Below, in pieces: positions 1 through 13,288 of a stretch of DNA of 64,000 bases (positions within the stretch are counted from its first letter, which is position 1; each line of letters begins with the position of its first letter). The position numbers and the translations under genes were made by a program. A model generated the notes under the pieces. It searched no databases. It saw nothing but the letters and a program-made list of their open reading frames with translations, and was not told where the DNA came from. The stretch comes from Trichoplusia ni (taxonomy: Eukaryota; Arthropoda; Insecta; Lepidoptera; Noctuidae), in NCBI RefSeq assembly GCF_003590095.1, contig NC_039483.1, positions 10,230,001 to 10,294,000 on the forward strand, in the 5' to 3' direction.

Positions 1-3000
1 TGTTTATTTTATCTTTGAAATGTTGTTTATTTTCAGCCGTTGGCTTTGATTCTGCGTTATTAGTCGAATACCCACAGGCTAGCGATACGTTTGATGAGAA
101 GTCTTGTTTGCTTGCTCTGGTTCTTAGATTTTTTTTTGCAAGTAATAACGACTGGATATTTATACCCTACCTGGTACAAGACATGCGAAAAATGTACGGC
201 TTTTCAGTGGTAAATGCCACATTTTCAGAATTAACATATTCAAGATACTCATTTCAGAATTAAATTCAGGAGGAATAACTATTTTTTGTTGAGCATTAAT
301 TATTAAGTCCTTGCACAGCATAGCCAACTTTCTTTATCAGCAAAAGCAATTTACAAAGTGAAACCTAAAAAACGAACTCTTTAGCTAACCGTTCCTTAGA
401 GTAATTATAAAACATTTGCAACTTTTCTCACTACAAAGGAGTTTCAACTCATTAACTCATAGTTCAAGAAACCTCCCTTTAATGTTTATTGCATCTGCTA
501 ATATAAACATATACCATGGCAGTATAAGAGCAGTTTGCTTCTAATTACGTCGTTTTGTATTACTCAATGGTATTTAGTAGTTTGTCATTGAGCAGTATAA
601 TACAATGTTGGAGAATCAAGTCTCAAGCGTTAGTGTAAGCCGCGACCGTCACTCCATTCACTCGCTCGCTCCGTATATTGTTTCCAAACCCAACCCTCAC
701 TGATTTAATAGTCATAAAACGCAAACAAGGCTGCGCATATAAAGTGGGGATTTGCAATTTACGTCAAAGGCGTCGTTGTGAGTAATTATTTTAGGATGAT
801 GCTAGGATTAACTAAAGGATCATTATCCATAACCTATGCGTTTCCAATAACTGCCTCCTACCCTCGTATTGATAGTTATTGCCTTTTGATGTGTGCTCCG
901 TATTGTGATATAAAGTTGTCGTATAGTCAGTGATCGGGGTCCGTTGTGTACATTCTATAGGCGAAATTGCTGACAAATTGGAGTTATGTAGGAGTTCCGA
1001 ACTATTGATAAACTGTTTGCTACTGATGTATATTTTGACGACGTTTCGGTTTGTTTGGGAGAAAATGTTTTGTCAATCGAGTTTGGGTGAGCCTACGACT
1101 TGTGTTGCTATTCGGTGAAGACGTAGTCGGCACAATTTTATTTATCTTTACCATTACTTAAATTTATTAAGCTTGGTCTTTGAAAAATGATTACTATTAT
1201 ATTATATGATTTACTGTCTTATGAGCTTTTATCACTCGTAGTACAAGTATACTCCTAAGTACAATACTTTCTCAAACCAAAACAAAAACCCATCCAAACC
1301 ATTATCCATACTATATCACGATTAGTTTCAAAGTACACAGAGGCTCCTCATAATCTGCTTTCACCAACAGATTACTATTACTATTCAATGCGCTCTCGTT
1401 TTTCTTCGAAACTAACCGCTACACCCTCTTAATAAAACATTCAATTCAGGCGACCCTTATGTTCTCTATAAATTTTAATACGGGCCAGGTAGGAAAGATT
1501 AATACAAGTGTAGCGAAATGTGTCTTGGATTTGCATAAATACGACCGGTGTTAGTAGTAAAATATTTTGTTACGGACACTCGTTTTAAAGAGCTATGTCG
1601 GTCGAATGGATTTGCCACTCACCTTACCGTCAACCTTTGTGGTAGATAAGCTTAGGTACCCTTTCGTATTGGTTCATTTATTTTTTAATCGCTAGGATAT
1701 AAAGAATAAAACAATTGAAATTAATTATTATTCGAGGTAAGGAATTTAATTTTGTCGTTGTTTAACGCAAGAACGTTTAGATATTTGTAATTTTAAACTT
1801 TCGATACCAATTTTTTTTTTTATAATTTTTATTAGACACAATTTTAGAACGCTAATTATGCACATAATTCTAAATAAAATGCGTACACAAAGTCCGCCTT
1901 ATGTACCACAATTGTACATAAAAGTATAAATACATAAATACATGAAAGAGCAGGCATGCTTGTTGTTGTCACACGCAAAAAGAGTCTCCATTTCAATCCT
2001 GTTATTCAGTAATACAGTAACCAGATAAGCATCTAAGCTGTCTTGTTACCCTGTTATTCTGAAACCAAGAGATGACTTCTTGCAGCGGGAGTAGGTAGCA
2101 ACCCGTAATACTGCCTTATTAAATTAACTAGTCCCCCTCTTAGCTCCAGGCAGATGCAATTTTTACGACAAGAACGTCTGTGGCCCAGTTTCGTGCCGTC
2201 TGTTTTGTGAGCTTCAGCATGAGACATATTTTTTGTTTTCTTTAGAGGAACTATGTAGGTTAGGATTTGTTAGGTTAGTCATCTTCTTGTAGGTAGTTTG
2301 TATGATAATTAATTAGGTACTTTATGAGACCCTGTAAAAATTGGATAATGATAAAAACCGGTCAATAGGAAATCGGACTTGACAAATTACAAATTTCTTG
2401 GTATCACGATTCATGACATACGGACAGAGGTATAGATGGATAGTCTCCGGATCCTTAATAAACCAACCTAATGATGTTTCCACCGATTTATACAGAACTC
2501 TAGAAATACGATTTATTTATTTTGTTAAATATTTTTATATCAACATATTTTAATATCGATTCGAGTTAGTTACGCTGATCTTACGATAGCCAACTGTAAA
2601 ATGGTTGTCAATCAATTGTGTCCACAAAATCCCTCACCGATAAATACAGCAAATAAATTCCTTCCAATTATGCGAGGACATCGCGGTTATAACGATAAAG
2701 TTCGAAGCAAATATTTGTTAGGCGAACGCACTTGTTACGACTGTAATTGTTTTAGGTAGATTAATGTGTGTATAGCATTGCTGTATACCATTTATCCTAA
2801 ACTGGACAAAGGAGCACTGTGTATAACTGCAGTTTCGGCTGCGTAATGTGGCCATTGGATTTTGTAACATTCAAAAGTTAAAAAAACAGTAACAACAAAT
2901 GAAAATGTCTAATTTAATGTGATACACTCACATTACTTTAGAAATTACTTTAATGTAATAATGTAAGAAGAAAGTTATAACCTAGGAAAGTTATTTTTGA

Positions 3001-6000
3001 TATCCAGTATAAAATTGTAAGGTAAACGAAGACCACTACGTATGACAAGTTTGAACCCAGTGAGCTTTTAAACTATACAACGTGCCAAAGAAATTGAACG
3101 TATTTTAATATGTAAGTTAGTATTTTATACAATAGCCAACTACACTTAATCTATCTGGACCACAGTGGCCTGTAGTTCCGGTCCAAGTGTCGCATATCAT
3201 TGAAAGGAATGGTTGTGAAAAATAAAACGCAAATGGTCCATCCCGTTCGGAACCAGATGCCCTGTTTTACGGCCTCCAAGCTACAACTCCATAATTTGTG
3301 AACCGATATTGAATAAAAACTTCTTTCTGCCAAACGTAATTTGGCGAGTGTTTTGTTATTCGTATTCCTGCGTCTGTTATCGGGATGGTTTTACTCATTT
3401 ATTTCTTATCTTGTTGGTGTAAAATGTTAGGCTTAAATATTATAAATATAAAGGAATGGAATGCGGAATACACGGTCATAATTTTTCATGTAAAATGTGT
3501 GGATGAGAATAACTTCATTTACTCTACGTGCCGTATTTATTCTGTATTCTGTACTTAAATAACCAGATCAGACGAAACCCGAATATATAAGAACTAAACT
3601 AAGCTTACTTCGATTGGTGCAACATCAGAAAAATAATGAACAATTAGGAACACAGATGGTTCAACACCTATGTGCGAACGGCAATATGTGTGCCTTTAGT
3701 ATTAGTACATAGTCAGTCATATCAATTTACAAAGGTTACATAGTTGTGTGGGCAAAGATGAATTGAACTGGCAATATATAAAATAAATTTGATTCTAAAT
3801 TCCTATATTTTCCCATGACACTTATACGTGTCAGTATTTTGTGGAGGCGGTGCGATGTTGAACAAGATGGATGGTTCGGATTTGCTCCGAGCGAACCCTT
3901 GATCGATCTCTTTACACCGTGTTGTAATGCAGTGTATTTTGTAGAGTCAAACGCTTCAGTTATTGATATAGAATTAAATAGTGTGAGAACTTTTATATTC
4001 CACATTATAAATGTTTACAATTACGTTGACCAATCAATGTAACAGTTTACCATTACGCAAACAAACACTTCAATTATAGATAGATACAACACATACGTAC
4101 ACAGGTACTGCTATGTATATGCTTTTCTACATATCATTCCGTTCCTATTCTCATAAATCCTTATTTTTACTAAAGTATATTTTCTAATCTTACATTGTTG
4201 CGTGAAAACAAAAGCTTAAATATATTTTCGCTCGGTCACGTCTACTAAAAACAATGGCACGTAAAGTCTAGACTGTACATGACTAAGTACATTTCTCAAT
4301 TAGCCAAGTGAGCTGACGACAAACTGCTGACTGATGGCAGCGACTTGCGAACTTAATGCATGACCAGGCAAATTTCGTTAAACAGTCATGAAAGAAAAAA
4401 GTATACCAAAGTAGGAAAACAAAACACATTGGGAATACTAAATACCTGTTCCTTTACTAAGTGCTCTAAGGATTTTGGTTTGGAGAGCTTCGGATCCATC
4501 AATCAAGTTAGCCTATCGACGTATTCTGCTAGACGTGACCTTTCCAAAATTGCTCCACAATTTCCAGTCCTCTGCCTTTGTATATACATACCTACATACC
4601 GGCCTTCGATACTAAACAACAAAAGAAAACCTTAAATATATTTAAGAAGTCGTGACGAGAGATTCATAATTACTGCAATAATCCATGTCGACATCGAATT
4701 ATTACATCCAATAAATCTTCAAATCGTCGTCAACTAATCCTTCGGGAACTTTGATTATTCTTCGCGACAACTTCGCTAAGCCCCACTGCAAATAGTTCGG
4801 AAGGAACTTTTAAAAGAGATCAGGCATAACATAATAGGTGACGATGTTACTTTGTTATCTTGCGGTAAATTAGAAAGGTTTTGGATCGTCATCCTTGTAA
4901 TCAATTTTGAGGGACGTTGGAACAAAGCCACTTCAGTTTCACTTCATTGGTTCTCACGAAATAGATTAAACGAGTGAATGGAAGAAACAAGTTACTGTAA
5001 GTATTTGACTGGTCTTCTCGGAGTTTGGGGTTGAGGAACTATTTTCATTCAGATGGTTTATATTTGGAATTATTTGGGAACTATGAAATAGAAGTGCCGC
5101 AGATTTCTCTCCAATTTGCCGAGGTTTAACTTTCGAACTTCCGAGTCACAGCAAATGTACTTATAGAATTTTCTCATTCAATGACCAAAAAGAGCTTAGC
5201 TTCAATACACCCAAAAGATTTATTTCTCCAAAATAATTTAAAAAATCTGTAAGCAAGTGGAACAATTTTGTACAGGAAACTTTTCAAGTACTTTCTATGC
5301 TCACGTAGCGTCTGATGGATGGTTTAAAACAAAAAGTTATCGTACATTTAACTTTTCTCATTCAATTTATCGTTGTTCATGTATTTTGTTGTTTTACATG
5401 TTTAAGTGATGGAAAATTCTTAGAAGCGGATCGAGATTAGAGAGTAAGTACCTACTTGGTAGATTAAGCTAAATAATCATTTCGTTTGAAGATTTATTTA
5501 CCAAGAAATGTATACTAACACTAATAATAACAGTCGGATTTGAAACATCCTAAAAATTTGGGCATATTATATTTTTAAGGTGATCATAACATTGTAAACG
5601 GAAAGACATCGTGCTGCTGGGGAGTTTGCAAATGCACTTAGGAAGCGGTGAAGGATGGGCGAAACTGGGTGCTGTCCAATGTAATATGACCTTAAAAAAG
5701 TGTAACCAATTTTTGATTTTGAGTTGTTGAACATAACATTACTTTCCTCATACAAAGAAACGAACACGAAGCATCTTTTACTAAAAAACTGATATTTATA
5801 GTAATATTATGCGGTGTTCAGTGCTCCCCATATAAAATGGCATAAAAATGCATTTATTAAGTAATTGGGTTAATAAAGTTCCGTTATACACACAGCCAAG
5901 TATTCTTGAATAATGCAAACAGTAGCATACATAATCTCTTTTCTAAATTATCATAATATTCTTGGCGTGTTAGTTAAAATTGCACGACGCTTCGTTGCGC

Positions 6001-6190
6001 GTTTTATTATATTGCAAATGTATTCTGCTCTTTAAAACTACGTAATGTATGTGTAATTATGAGCCAGGAGATAGTATCGCTTGAATATACATCATTAGTA
6101 AATTGAAACGTCGTTTGTAGTATCTGGAGAGACTGTTTCATGAATATGTGGAAACCCAAGGCTTGTTAGATATTCTCGTAAATATGTATG
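1..6190. other. non-coding stretch, no feature supported
   Basis: I see no gene here. Open frames are short, mostly lack an ATG and have no recognisable motif. The DNA is AT-rich with runs of A and T. TTAGG-like words near 2256-2280 are not a tandem telomeric array. The stretch is consistent with intron or intergenic spacer. Confidence 0.6.
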
Positions 6191-6193
6191 CTT

Positions 6194-6385
6194 GACTGCG
6201 CGGATGGCCTAGTCGTTGAGGTAACCACGCCTAAGCCACTGTGCGCAAATAAGCGTTTGTCGGATTCACGAATATTTGTTCTGAGTCTGGGTGTATTTGT
6301 GCATATGAAAAGACTTAAATGTTTGTGAAACCCCCTGCGATACAAGGAGTGAATTCCGTTATACGGGAGTCAATTATGTAATTTG
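6194..6385 (+). mobile_element. tRNA-derived SINE remnant
   Basis: An RNA polymerase III A-box-like word, TGGCCTAGTCGTTG, lies at 6205-6218. A decayed B box (CGGATTCACGAAT) follows at about 6261-6273. Downstream is a body reading ATTTGTTCTGAGTCTGGGTG and a tail with CCCCCTGCGATACAAGGAGT. This order of words matches a SINE family I recall from many moth and butterfly genomes, in which a tRNA-like head joins a body shared with a LINE. The B box has lost the GGTTCGANTCC consensus, so the copy is probably old and silent. The boundaries are approximate and I did not find a clean target-site duplication. It belongs with the minus-strand copies at 33488-33590 and, by its body, 33950-34110. Confidence 0.6.
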
Positions 6386-6389
6386 GTGA

Positions 6390-7680
6390 CTATTCCAGTT
6401 ATCATCATCAGTTGCCAAAGACGACATGTCACCTAAGAGAGACCTTTTCCTATGTGTGTTCTTAGAATAAGTCTCCATTTATATTATCTTGATTTTAGTC
6501 CGTGTAAGTGAAATGATGATGTAATTAAACGACAAGTAAGAGAGACAAATAAACAGTTGATTCTACAGCAAACATTTTTGAAGTTTATTTAAAAAGCTCC
6601 CAAATTAGAACAACCTTCCTCTTCTAAGGTTTCTATTCTCAGATAAAAACGTTTCTCTTGTTTCTTTTATGAACTAATCTGCAGCCTTGAATGGAATCAA
6701 AAGACGTATTATATTGGACGTGTTTATAGCGGCACAATTCTAAAAAGACTTTGAGAATTACCGTCTATTTAAAGTATAAGTATCCTTATACACCTCAGAG
6801 AAAACATCCTACAATAACTTAATGAAATGATAATTTAAGTGGGATAGATATTTGCTACTAATGTTTGATGTTTTCTTGATACATATTTTTTCCTGGATAT
6901 AAACAGATTTTATTAAAATATTTTGTTGTTTTAAAAGTTTAACATAGAAAATATAAACTGGTAAGTCTTCTATTTCCAAAGATTAATGTGCAATTAAAAT
7001 TATGAATTGTGCTCATGACATCATTAGCCGATGATACTGACGGAACCAAGTCAAGTGAAGAGATTTATTATTTTTTACTTAGCTGGCTGGCTATAGTGGT
7101 GCACACCTACTTTTTATACCCTTAAACTAAGTCAACATAGATACAAAATTATACATTTAATGAGTTATTGATCTGTTTTTCTTAGCTATTTCTGCTCGAA
7201 CAGGATGAGGCAGCTTTTCAACTCTCCATCTATCGTGTTCCAAGATATTCAAATGTTTGTTTTTTATTCGAAAATTAAAGTTTAGCGTTTCACACAATTT
7301 CATATATACCCACAAGCTTGGCCTAGCCGCACATCCAACATATTACCACTATTAAAAACATCTGACTTTGACAGCTTAATTTCCTTTTCTATCTGTCTGT
7401 GAAGCTTTAATTGCTTTCTGTGGGGTGATGCGAGAGGATCAAAGACGAGGGATGTTGGGGAATTGAAGGTATCCACTTAATATGGCCTTTTAGGTATTTC
7501 ATGCTTGTAATTGATATTTTGAAGAAAGTGTGAAATTGAATGTTTTTTTTTTCTTTATATTGAACGGATCTTTGCTAAACATTGGGATGATTACAGTTTT
7601 TCATTTATTTTTAAATAAACTTTTTGTTCGCGGCGAAAGTTGGTTATCTCTGCAAGAACTAATAATCTAATGTTTTTTTT
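6390..7680. other. non-coding stretch
   Basis: No gene is seen. The sequence is AT-rich spacer with T runs at about 7543-7551 and 7672-7680. A short ATCATCATCA word near 6401 might be an old retroposon tail, but it is too short to call. Confidence 0.55.
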
Positions 7681-7688
7681 CGCTTCCT

Positions 7689-7728
7689 CAAAAAACCAGT
7701 GAAGTGCGAGTCGGTCTCGCGAACCTTA
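7689..7728 (-). mobile_element. truncated end of the GGTTCCG/CTTGGCCGG lepidopteran repeat
   Basis: About 40 bases containing AAGTGCGAGTCGGTCTCGCG match, on the opposite strand, the right end of the fuller repeat at 23531-23973, which reads CGCGAGTCCGACTCGCACTT. A few substitutions separate the two and the rest of the element is missing. It is therefore a 5'- or 3'-truncated, decayed copy. Strand is given relative to the copy at 23531. Similarity was judged by eye. Confidence 0.6.
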
Positions 7729-7797
7729 AGATTATATTTAAAAAGGATAAAGAGAAACAAGAATTGTAAACACATCAAATTTATAACCGTACTAAAC

Positions 7798-7838
7798 TGG
7801 TTTGATTATTTTCACCATATGTGAAAATAATCAAACCA
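7798..7838. repeat. perfect 18-bp inverted repeat with 5-nt loop
   Basis: The left arm at 7798-7815 (TGGTTTGATTATTTTCAC) is the exact reverse complement of 7821-7838, with CATAT between them. The stem is AT-rich, with no mismatch and a very short loop. It could be the core of a tiny foldback element, an RNA hairpin or a cruciform. Its perfect pairing suggests recent origin or constraint. No TA or TTAA flank marks it as a known transposon family. Confidence 0.85.
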
Positions 7839-7839
7839 T

Positions 7840-9920
7840 AATATCTATATCCCACATCCTGGTCACAGACGAGTGGACAGTCATTGGACCTTTAGTAATA
7901 GAGCTTTTGATACGGACCCCTAAAAATAACCCATCTCTAAATAGCTTATCTAATAGTCTCTCATAAGACCTAAGGCTATTTAACATAGCTTAAAACATCA
8001 AGACCGCTTTTCCATCTTTTATTCTCTATCCGTGAATTTCATAAAGAGCTCGGCAGTATAGTAAGCTGAAGATCATAATTTTATAATTATGTGCAATGCA
8101 AATACAATAATGAACACAGACCGGTCTCTAGGCCCAGTTCCTGGAATATATTGTTTAGTTACTCTAGTTATTATAGTAAGCAGGTCTGAATACGAATTAG
8201 CAATGCCATTTACATAATATTGAATAGTTTAAAATAATAGTTTGTTGGTTTAAATATACATTTTAGTCAGGCAAGATATTTAGGTGAACGATTGAAATTA
8301 TTACATAGTGTGTTAGGAAATTGAATACTTATTTCAGTTTTTTCCACTATAGCCTCAATTAAAGATGATGATGATGATGGCGTGGGCGCAACGAATATGA
8401 TAGTCCAGCGCACGGGGAATTTAATAATATTTTTTCTTCTATTTACTTTTATTTATTACGCTCTTATTTATCTACATCCCTAAATAAACCTCATTTTATT
8501 TAAACTACGGCTATAAATACAGCTTACATCAAGACTAGTAGGCCAGCAATCAAAACTATTTATCCAAGGAAACCTACGTTAAAACCTACTTGTAACATAT
8601 TTTTTTGGTAATATTCTCCTTTACTGCCTAGTCCTGTACAGAGTAATGACAGGTTGTCAGGCTATCGGATGTCTTTAAGTACCGTAACCCTTCGCCGCTC
8701 GAGTTTACGACTGTTCCGAATGTTAAACAGCTGGCAAATTGGTTGATGTTCCTCAAAGTTCTAGGCAAAGCTTATTTATTAAGTTAAGACGGTGCTATGG
8801 ATCAAGAATTGTATTCAGGACACAATTTGGAATTTGTGTTTCTGTTTTACTGCTCGGTAGAGACCCCTTTCAGAGGGGAAATGGTTAGTCACGATGTTAT
8901 AAGCGAGTTAGATTTTGGACGTATTTTGTTATTGTGGACTTGACGGTGGATTCTCTTGTTCATACGTAGGTTTCATATTATGATGGCGTATTATACGCGG
9001 GGGAAACTATTTTGCGTATTTTGTTAACTTGATACGCCAATTTTATTAGGTAACGTCTAGTCAATACTTTTATCTGATCCTAAGCTGTAACAATTTTCAG
9101 CTTATTTGAATTTGATGGAAATAAGTATTATAAACAGTTTGCAGTAAGTTTGACCACCAAGAAAGACGCAAGTTACTTTAAAAATCCAGTTCACATTTTA
9201 ACACTTTGTTTAATCTAAAAAATGTACAGAATTCTCACTACTGCGTGTATAAAATCCATTCCACCTCATAATACGAAACAAGGTTATTTCTTTAAAACTA
9301 GATTAAAATATAAGCTTTAACATTACAATAAATTAGGGCAATAAAGACATACATGTTATGTGGCAATTACAGTTAGAACTAAGCGTAAATGCTCGCTAGC
9401 GATTATGTAGCTACAGTAAAACCTATTAAGACAAGAATCTTATCTCCTCCACGCATATATCATGGGACTTACTCTGTCTTTGGGTACGTGTAGCCCTACC
9501 TCGCCGCAGGGTACCAGGGGGACAGGGCTAAGTGGCGGTATTTACACTACCAATTAACGACTTGAAGAGCTGAATTTTTATTATAATACTTAATATAATA
9601 TGGTTTAATTTTTTTTGTCTTGAATTTATTGGACCTTACAGTTCAATTTACTTTATTTATTTTTTCAGTATATCTTTGAAAGGGTTTACCGGTCGGTATC
9701 AGTGCCGTACTCTACATTTTCTAATAAACTAATGTATGTTTAATCAAATTGATCTATTTATTGATCGTAGTTTGAAATCACAATTATGTATGTTTGACCT
9801 GACTGTTCATTGACTTTGGCGTCAATCAATCTTTAAGAACTCGACTCGAAAGTAAACTGTATACTCGATACTGTAATAATAATAAACTTCTTCAATTATA
9901 AAGATAAAATTTATAGTTCT
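7840..9920. other. non-coding stretch with a GAT microsatellite
   Basis: No gene is seen. A (GAT)5 run lies at 8364-8380. Such runs often sit at the 3' end of lepidopteran LINEs, but no LINE-tail wording precedes this one. A somewhat GC-richer patch lies at 9478-9535 (GGTACC words, CAGGGGGACAGGGC) and I could not identify it. Confidence 0.5.
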
Positions 9921-9924
9921 AAAA

Positions 9925-10045
9925 AATCTAAAAACCCGCGTAAATATCTGTCACCAAATTCAAATATTTTCAAAATCGGTTCAGCCATTTTTATAGTCAC
10001 CAGGTTTGAAGCTACCCTGAAAATTTCAGACTGCCAGCTTATCTA
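9925..10045 (+). mobile_element. possible old retroposon fragment
   Basis: The words TTTTCAAAATCGGTTCAGCC (9967-9986) and CCCGCGTAAATATCTGTCACC resemble the 3'-untranslated part of common lepidopteran retroposons, in which 'AAAATCGG..CAGCC' recurs. The remainder is diverged and no tail or target duplication is seen. The call rests on this one phrase and is weak. Confidence 0.3.
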
Positions 10046-10282
10046 TATAAATATAAATATACATACGTCTACACATATTTTTGCAACCATTCACGTAACC
10101 ATCATAACAATATTTCTTTATCACAAATCGTCAAACATTACTTTCGTGATCAATTTCCCGAAGCACTCTATCACCGTGAATCTACATTTATGTGACACTA
10201 AAATATATGGTAGTGTTGCTATATTAGCCGCTCTGACAAAAACACTTTGTTCACTACGTCACACTATTGCCTTTATGTCAGA

Positions 10283-10290
10283 TGACGTCA
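10283..10290. promoter_or_regulatory. CRE palindrome TGACGTCA
   Basis: A perfect TGACGTCA octamer, the binding site of CREB/ATF-type bZIP proteins. It follows a near-match, TATGTCA, seven bases upstream and a TACGTCA at about 10255-10261. Three half or full sites in about 35 bp are more suggestive than a single octamer. Function is unproven. Confidence 0.3.
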
Positions 10291-11430
10291 TAAATACGCG
10301 ATGTTACCGATAGGGATGTACCTGGTATTGGATGTTGAATGTGTTATCATATCAAATAAATATCAGATAATTTGTACAAAGTTTTTTGTTATCGTTTTAT
10401 GAATAGCATGTATTTATAATCATAAAAAATATATATGTTTAACATAGAGTGTTTATTTTAGTTTGTATTAGATAGAATACTCTTTATTGTACACCATAAG
10501 GAAAAACAATTTAGGTCAATACAAATAATATGATGAGTACAAAAGGCGGTCTTATCGCTAAAAAGCAATATTGTGAAAACTTGTTAGATATATAATAAAA
10601 AAATACTTTTTCACGGCGGTTTAAGGATTCCTGCTGTTTATAAAAATATATTCACTACTTCCCCACTACACACCTATTCACGGTAATAGTCTACGCGCAC
10701 TCAAAACGTTGAGAGCATAATTTGTGTTTATTATTTAAAATCCTGCACTCCTTACTCGCGCCGCAGAATAATGTCGTACTCCAGCAAGATTGCCATCTAA
10801 CTATAAATTGTTGTTTACACCTGCCGTCTCGCAGGATACAAGCGAAAATTGTTGTTCATCCGAATTACATAAGTGCTTCTTGAGATGCGAGTTTCGTTCA
10901 TACGCCAGTGGGTTGCATTCACACAACAGGTGCAGAGTTCCATTCTAGTGCAGATCTACTCCTGGATGATAACATGTGCGACACTTTGCTTGGAATGAAT
11001 ATGAGAGCTGGAATGTTTAGCGCACCGAGATAAGTTTCTGGTTTAATATTGAAGTTATATTTTTATTATCATAAGTTTCGTGAGGTGGATTCGTTATTAT
11101 TTATTTCAAAACGGTTTATTCACGCATGTTTATCGTATAGGTACCCTGATTGGTTTCAAACCAAATTGCAGTCTTTATAATTAGTTGACACAGCGGCGCT
11201 GCTACGTGATTAGGCTGTTTTGAAATAAATAGTTTTCTACATTTTTGTAGGCTCGTCCGACCGACAACTCGATCTGTCCTAAAATCTTTATGGTTTGCAG
11301 ACATCAATAAATACACAAACATATAAAAATGGTATATCCGCAACGTGAACTTACATAATTATGCGCGTGTCACATCTCTACGAGCCTCGAGGGTCGCGAT
11401 AGCTATCAATTTGTAACAATGACATTTTTA

Positions 11431-11535
11431 CGCGATCATCGGCGGTCCGGCGCGGCGCGGTGTGGCTCGGTGCGGCGCGGCAATGTGCGGTTATTGATAA
11501 ACTCGCCAGCCCACTGCGCCCGTTGACACATCGAT
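11431..11535. promoter_or_regulatory. GC-rich islet with 10-bp repeats and ATCGATAACAAT
   Basis: In otherwise AT-rich DNA this 100-bp patch is dense in CpG. Three tandem 10-mers occupy 11451-11480 (CGCGGCGCGG, TGTGGCTCGG, TGCGGCGCGG). They are followed by TTATTGATAA and, at about 11530, ATCGATAACAATA, which contains an ATCGAT word (DREF-like) and an AACAAT word (Sox-like). The sharp compositional contrast and the motif packing suggest a CpG-retaining promoter or enhancer core. No ATG-initiated frame or TATA box with confident spacing accompanies it, so the orientation of any transcript is unknown. Confidence 0.3.
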
Positions 11536-13187
11536 AACAATATTTTTTAAGATTTTTATAGCTTTCAATTTATATAAATCACTTTATCGATTAAAATTTA
11601 CATATTTTTATAGGTGTTTGTGATGTGTGCAGATAAATTTTAAATGTGTTTGGATTACACGTCCCTATCCATGTTTATTTTGTTATATGTATTTCTGTTT
11701 ATTTTCTTCTTTGAGTTTGTATGATAGGAACAGCCTCTAGAGTGTGTTTTTTTAATTAAAGCTCAATTAGGAAAATTTTGAAATGAAACTACATTTTTTT
11801 GTATGCGTTAACTTCGGGATTGTAATTTTAGATGTTGGTTGCTGACCATTAGGGGCATTGCAGTTTAATTGTTACAGAGATTGTTAGATTCTAGTACCTA
11901 CTACTCTTCTCTGCCAGTGACTTAAATGATACCCTATTGAACTGCAGGTTTCAGTCGCTTACTTGAATTCCCAAACACTGAAAAATGTTGTCTGCATAAC
12001 GTAGGAATAATATCGTTATACAGCCAAACATTTATCCACACAAAAAATACAAATGCATTAGTTGTGTCAACCTAAAAGCTACGCTAGGGCTGGGTTTTTG
12101 TTTTTATACTTTTGTTTGAACGTGTTCAACAAACTATTTAGCCGAATAAAACTATGGAAAAGTCGTAAAACCGCTGCATCGGTGAAAACAAAACACCAAC
12201 GCAAAACACTGGCAACGTGCAGCTGGTCTGGTCACACTATATTCTTAGTAAAGAGAATTCTTAGTGAATTATAAAGTAAATGTGGCGACAAACAAACTAG
12301 GAACGCCCGGAGTCTTCGATTGCAGGCATTGTGGTCGCCTTCGTTTTATTAAAACTTTTTTTTAGTTATCAAACATTCATACTTCACGGTACCAAGTTTT
12401 ATTTGTTCCCGACACTTTTCTTACGACACGAATTTATTTTGGTCAAAAACTCCCGAGACACGAGACCAGATTTACAAAGAAAATTAAGACTTCGATCGTT
12501 TCGTACTTTGTTCAATATAAATCAATTATACGTTGATTTTTGGTAAAAAAATTAAAGTTTTCTGATATTCTTGATGTAATGACTTTCCTTTGAGCTTTAA
12601 ATGAATAAATAGAGTTTTCACTCTGAGTTAAATTTAAATCGTTAAACAAGATACAAAATATTTCGTTTTACAGAAACACATTCACATCGAGTTTTATTAA
12701 ATAAGCGATAAATAAAGCATTTAAGACGATACGCAAATATAGTGTTTTCTTTAAATCTGAAATAACTTTTACTACTTACGCAATGAACGATGAAATGAAA
12801 ACGATTAATTAAAATTCCCAGACTTTCAAATACAACGACAACGATCTATTAAAACGAAAAACAACATCCAAAGAGAAAACGAGAACTAAATAAGTAATGT
12901 CGATTAGATACCACTGTCTGCTAAGAAATGTTATGAATATCTAATGTGAGAATTCTACAAAAAAAATACAATTCCGTTCCTCATAAAGTATTCGCGAAGG
13001 AACCAGAATTATTGGTCTCTAGGAACCGGCGTACCTACATAAAATAAAAGTAAGAAGTGCCATAACTCAGCGACGCACTGCCTATGGAAGTACAACAAAA
13101 AGATTTTCTCGAAACACTCAAAGTCATATCAACAAGTTGATAATACCCCTCACATTTGGAGCGGCGGCGGCGGGGAAGAATACTAAT

Positions 13188-13208
13188 CTGTTCCGTTACA
13201 GGGAACAG
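13188..13208. promoter_or_regulatory. 7-bp dyad CTGTTCC/GGAACAG in a GC-rich islet
   Basis: The arms at 13188-13194 and 13202-13208 are exact inverted repeats with a 7-bp gap. They lie between a (CGG)n patch at 13160-13175 and CCGCGGCGGTGGAGGG at about 13223-13238. The geometry resembles a nuclear-receptor-type site, but the half-site is not the insect ecdysone element. Treat this as a candidate protein-binding dyad only. Confidence 0.25.
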
Positions 13209-13288
13209 GAAGGTGTAAAATACCGCGGCGGTGGAGGGTTAGACCAACACTGTGTCCATGTTGTATTCCGGATAGTACCTACATTATA

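Larger units (their letters stand above)
10050..13285. other. non-coding stretch around a GC-rich islet
   Basis: No gene is supported. Outside the islet at 11431-11535, the CRE site at 10283 and the dyad at 13188, the sequence is AT-rich spacer. The open frames at 11116-11343, 12062-12274 and 12331-12546 look like chance: their compositions are unlike protein and they show no motif. Confidence 0.5.

Noticed and set aside
2250..2285. TTAGG words suggestive of telomeric repeats
   Set aside because: Only a few scattered TTAGG words and no tandem array.
9478..9535. GC-richer phrase with GGTACC words
   Set aside because: Too short and unrecognised, with no dyad or repeat structure beyond chance.
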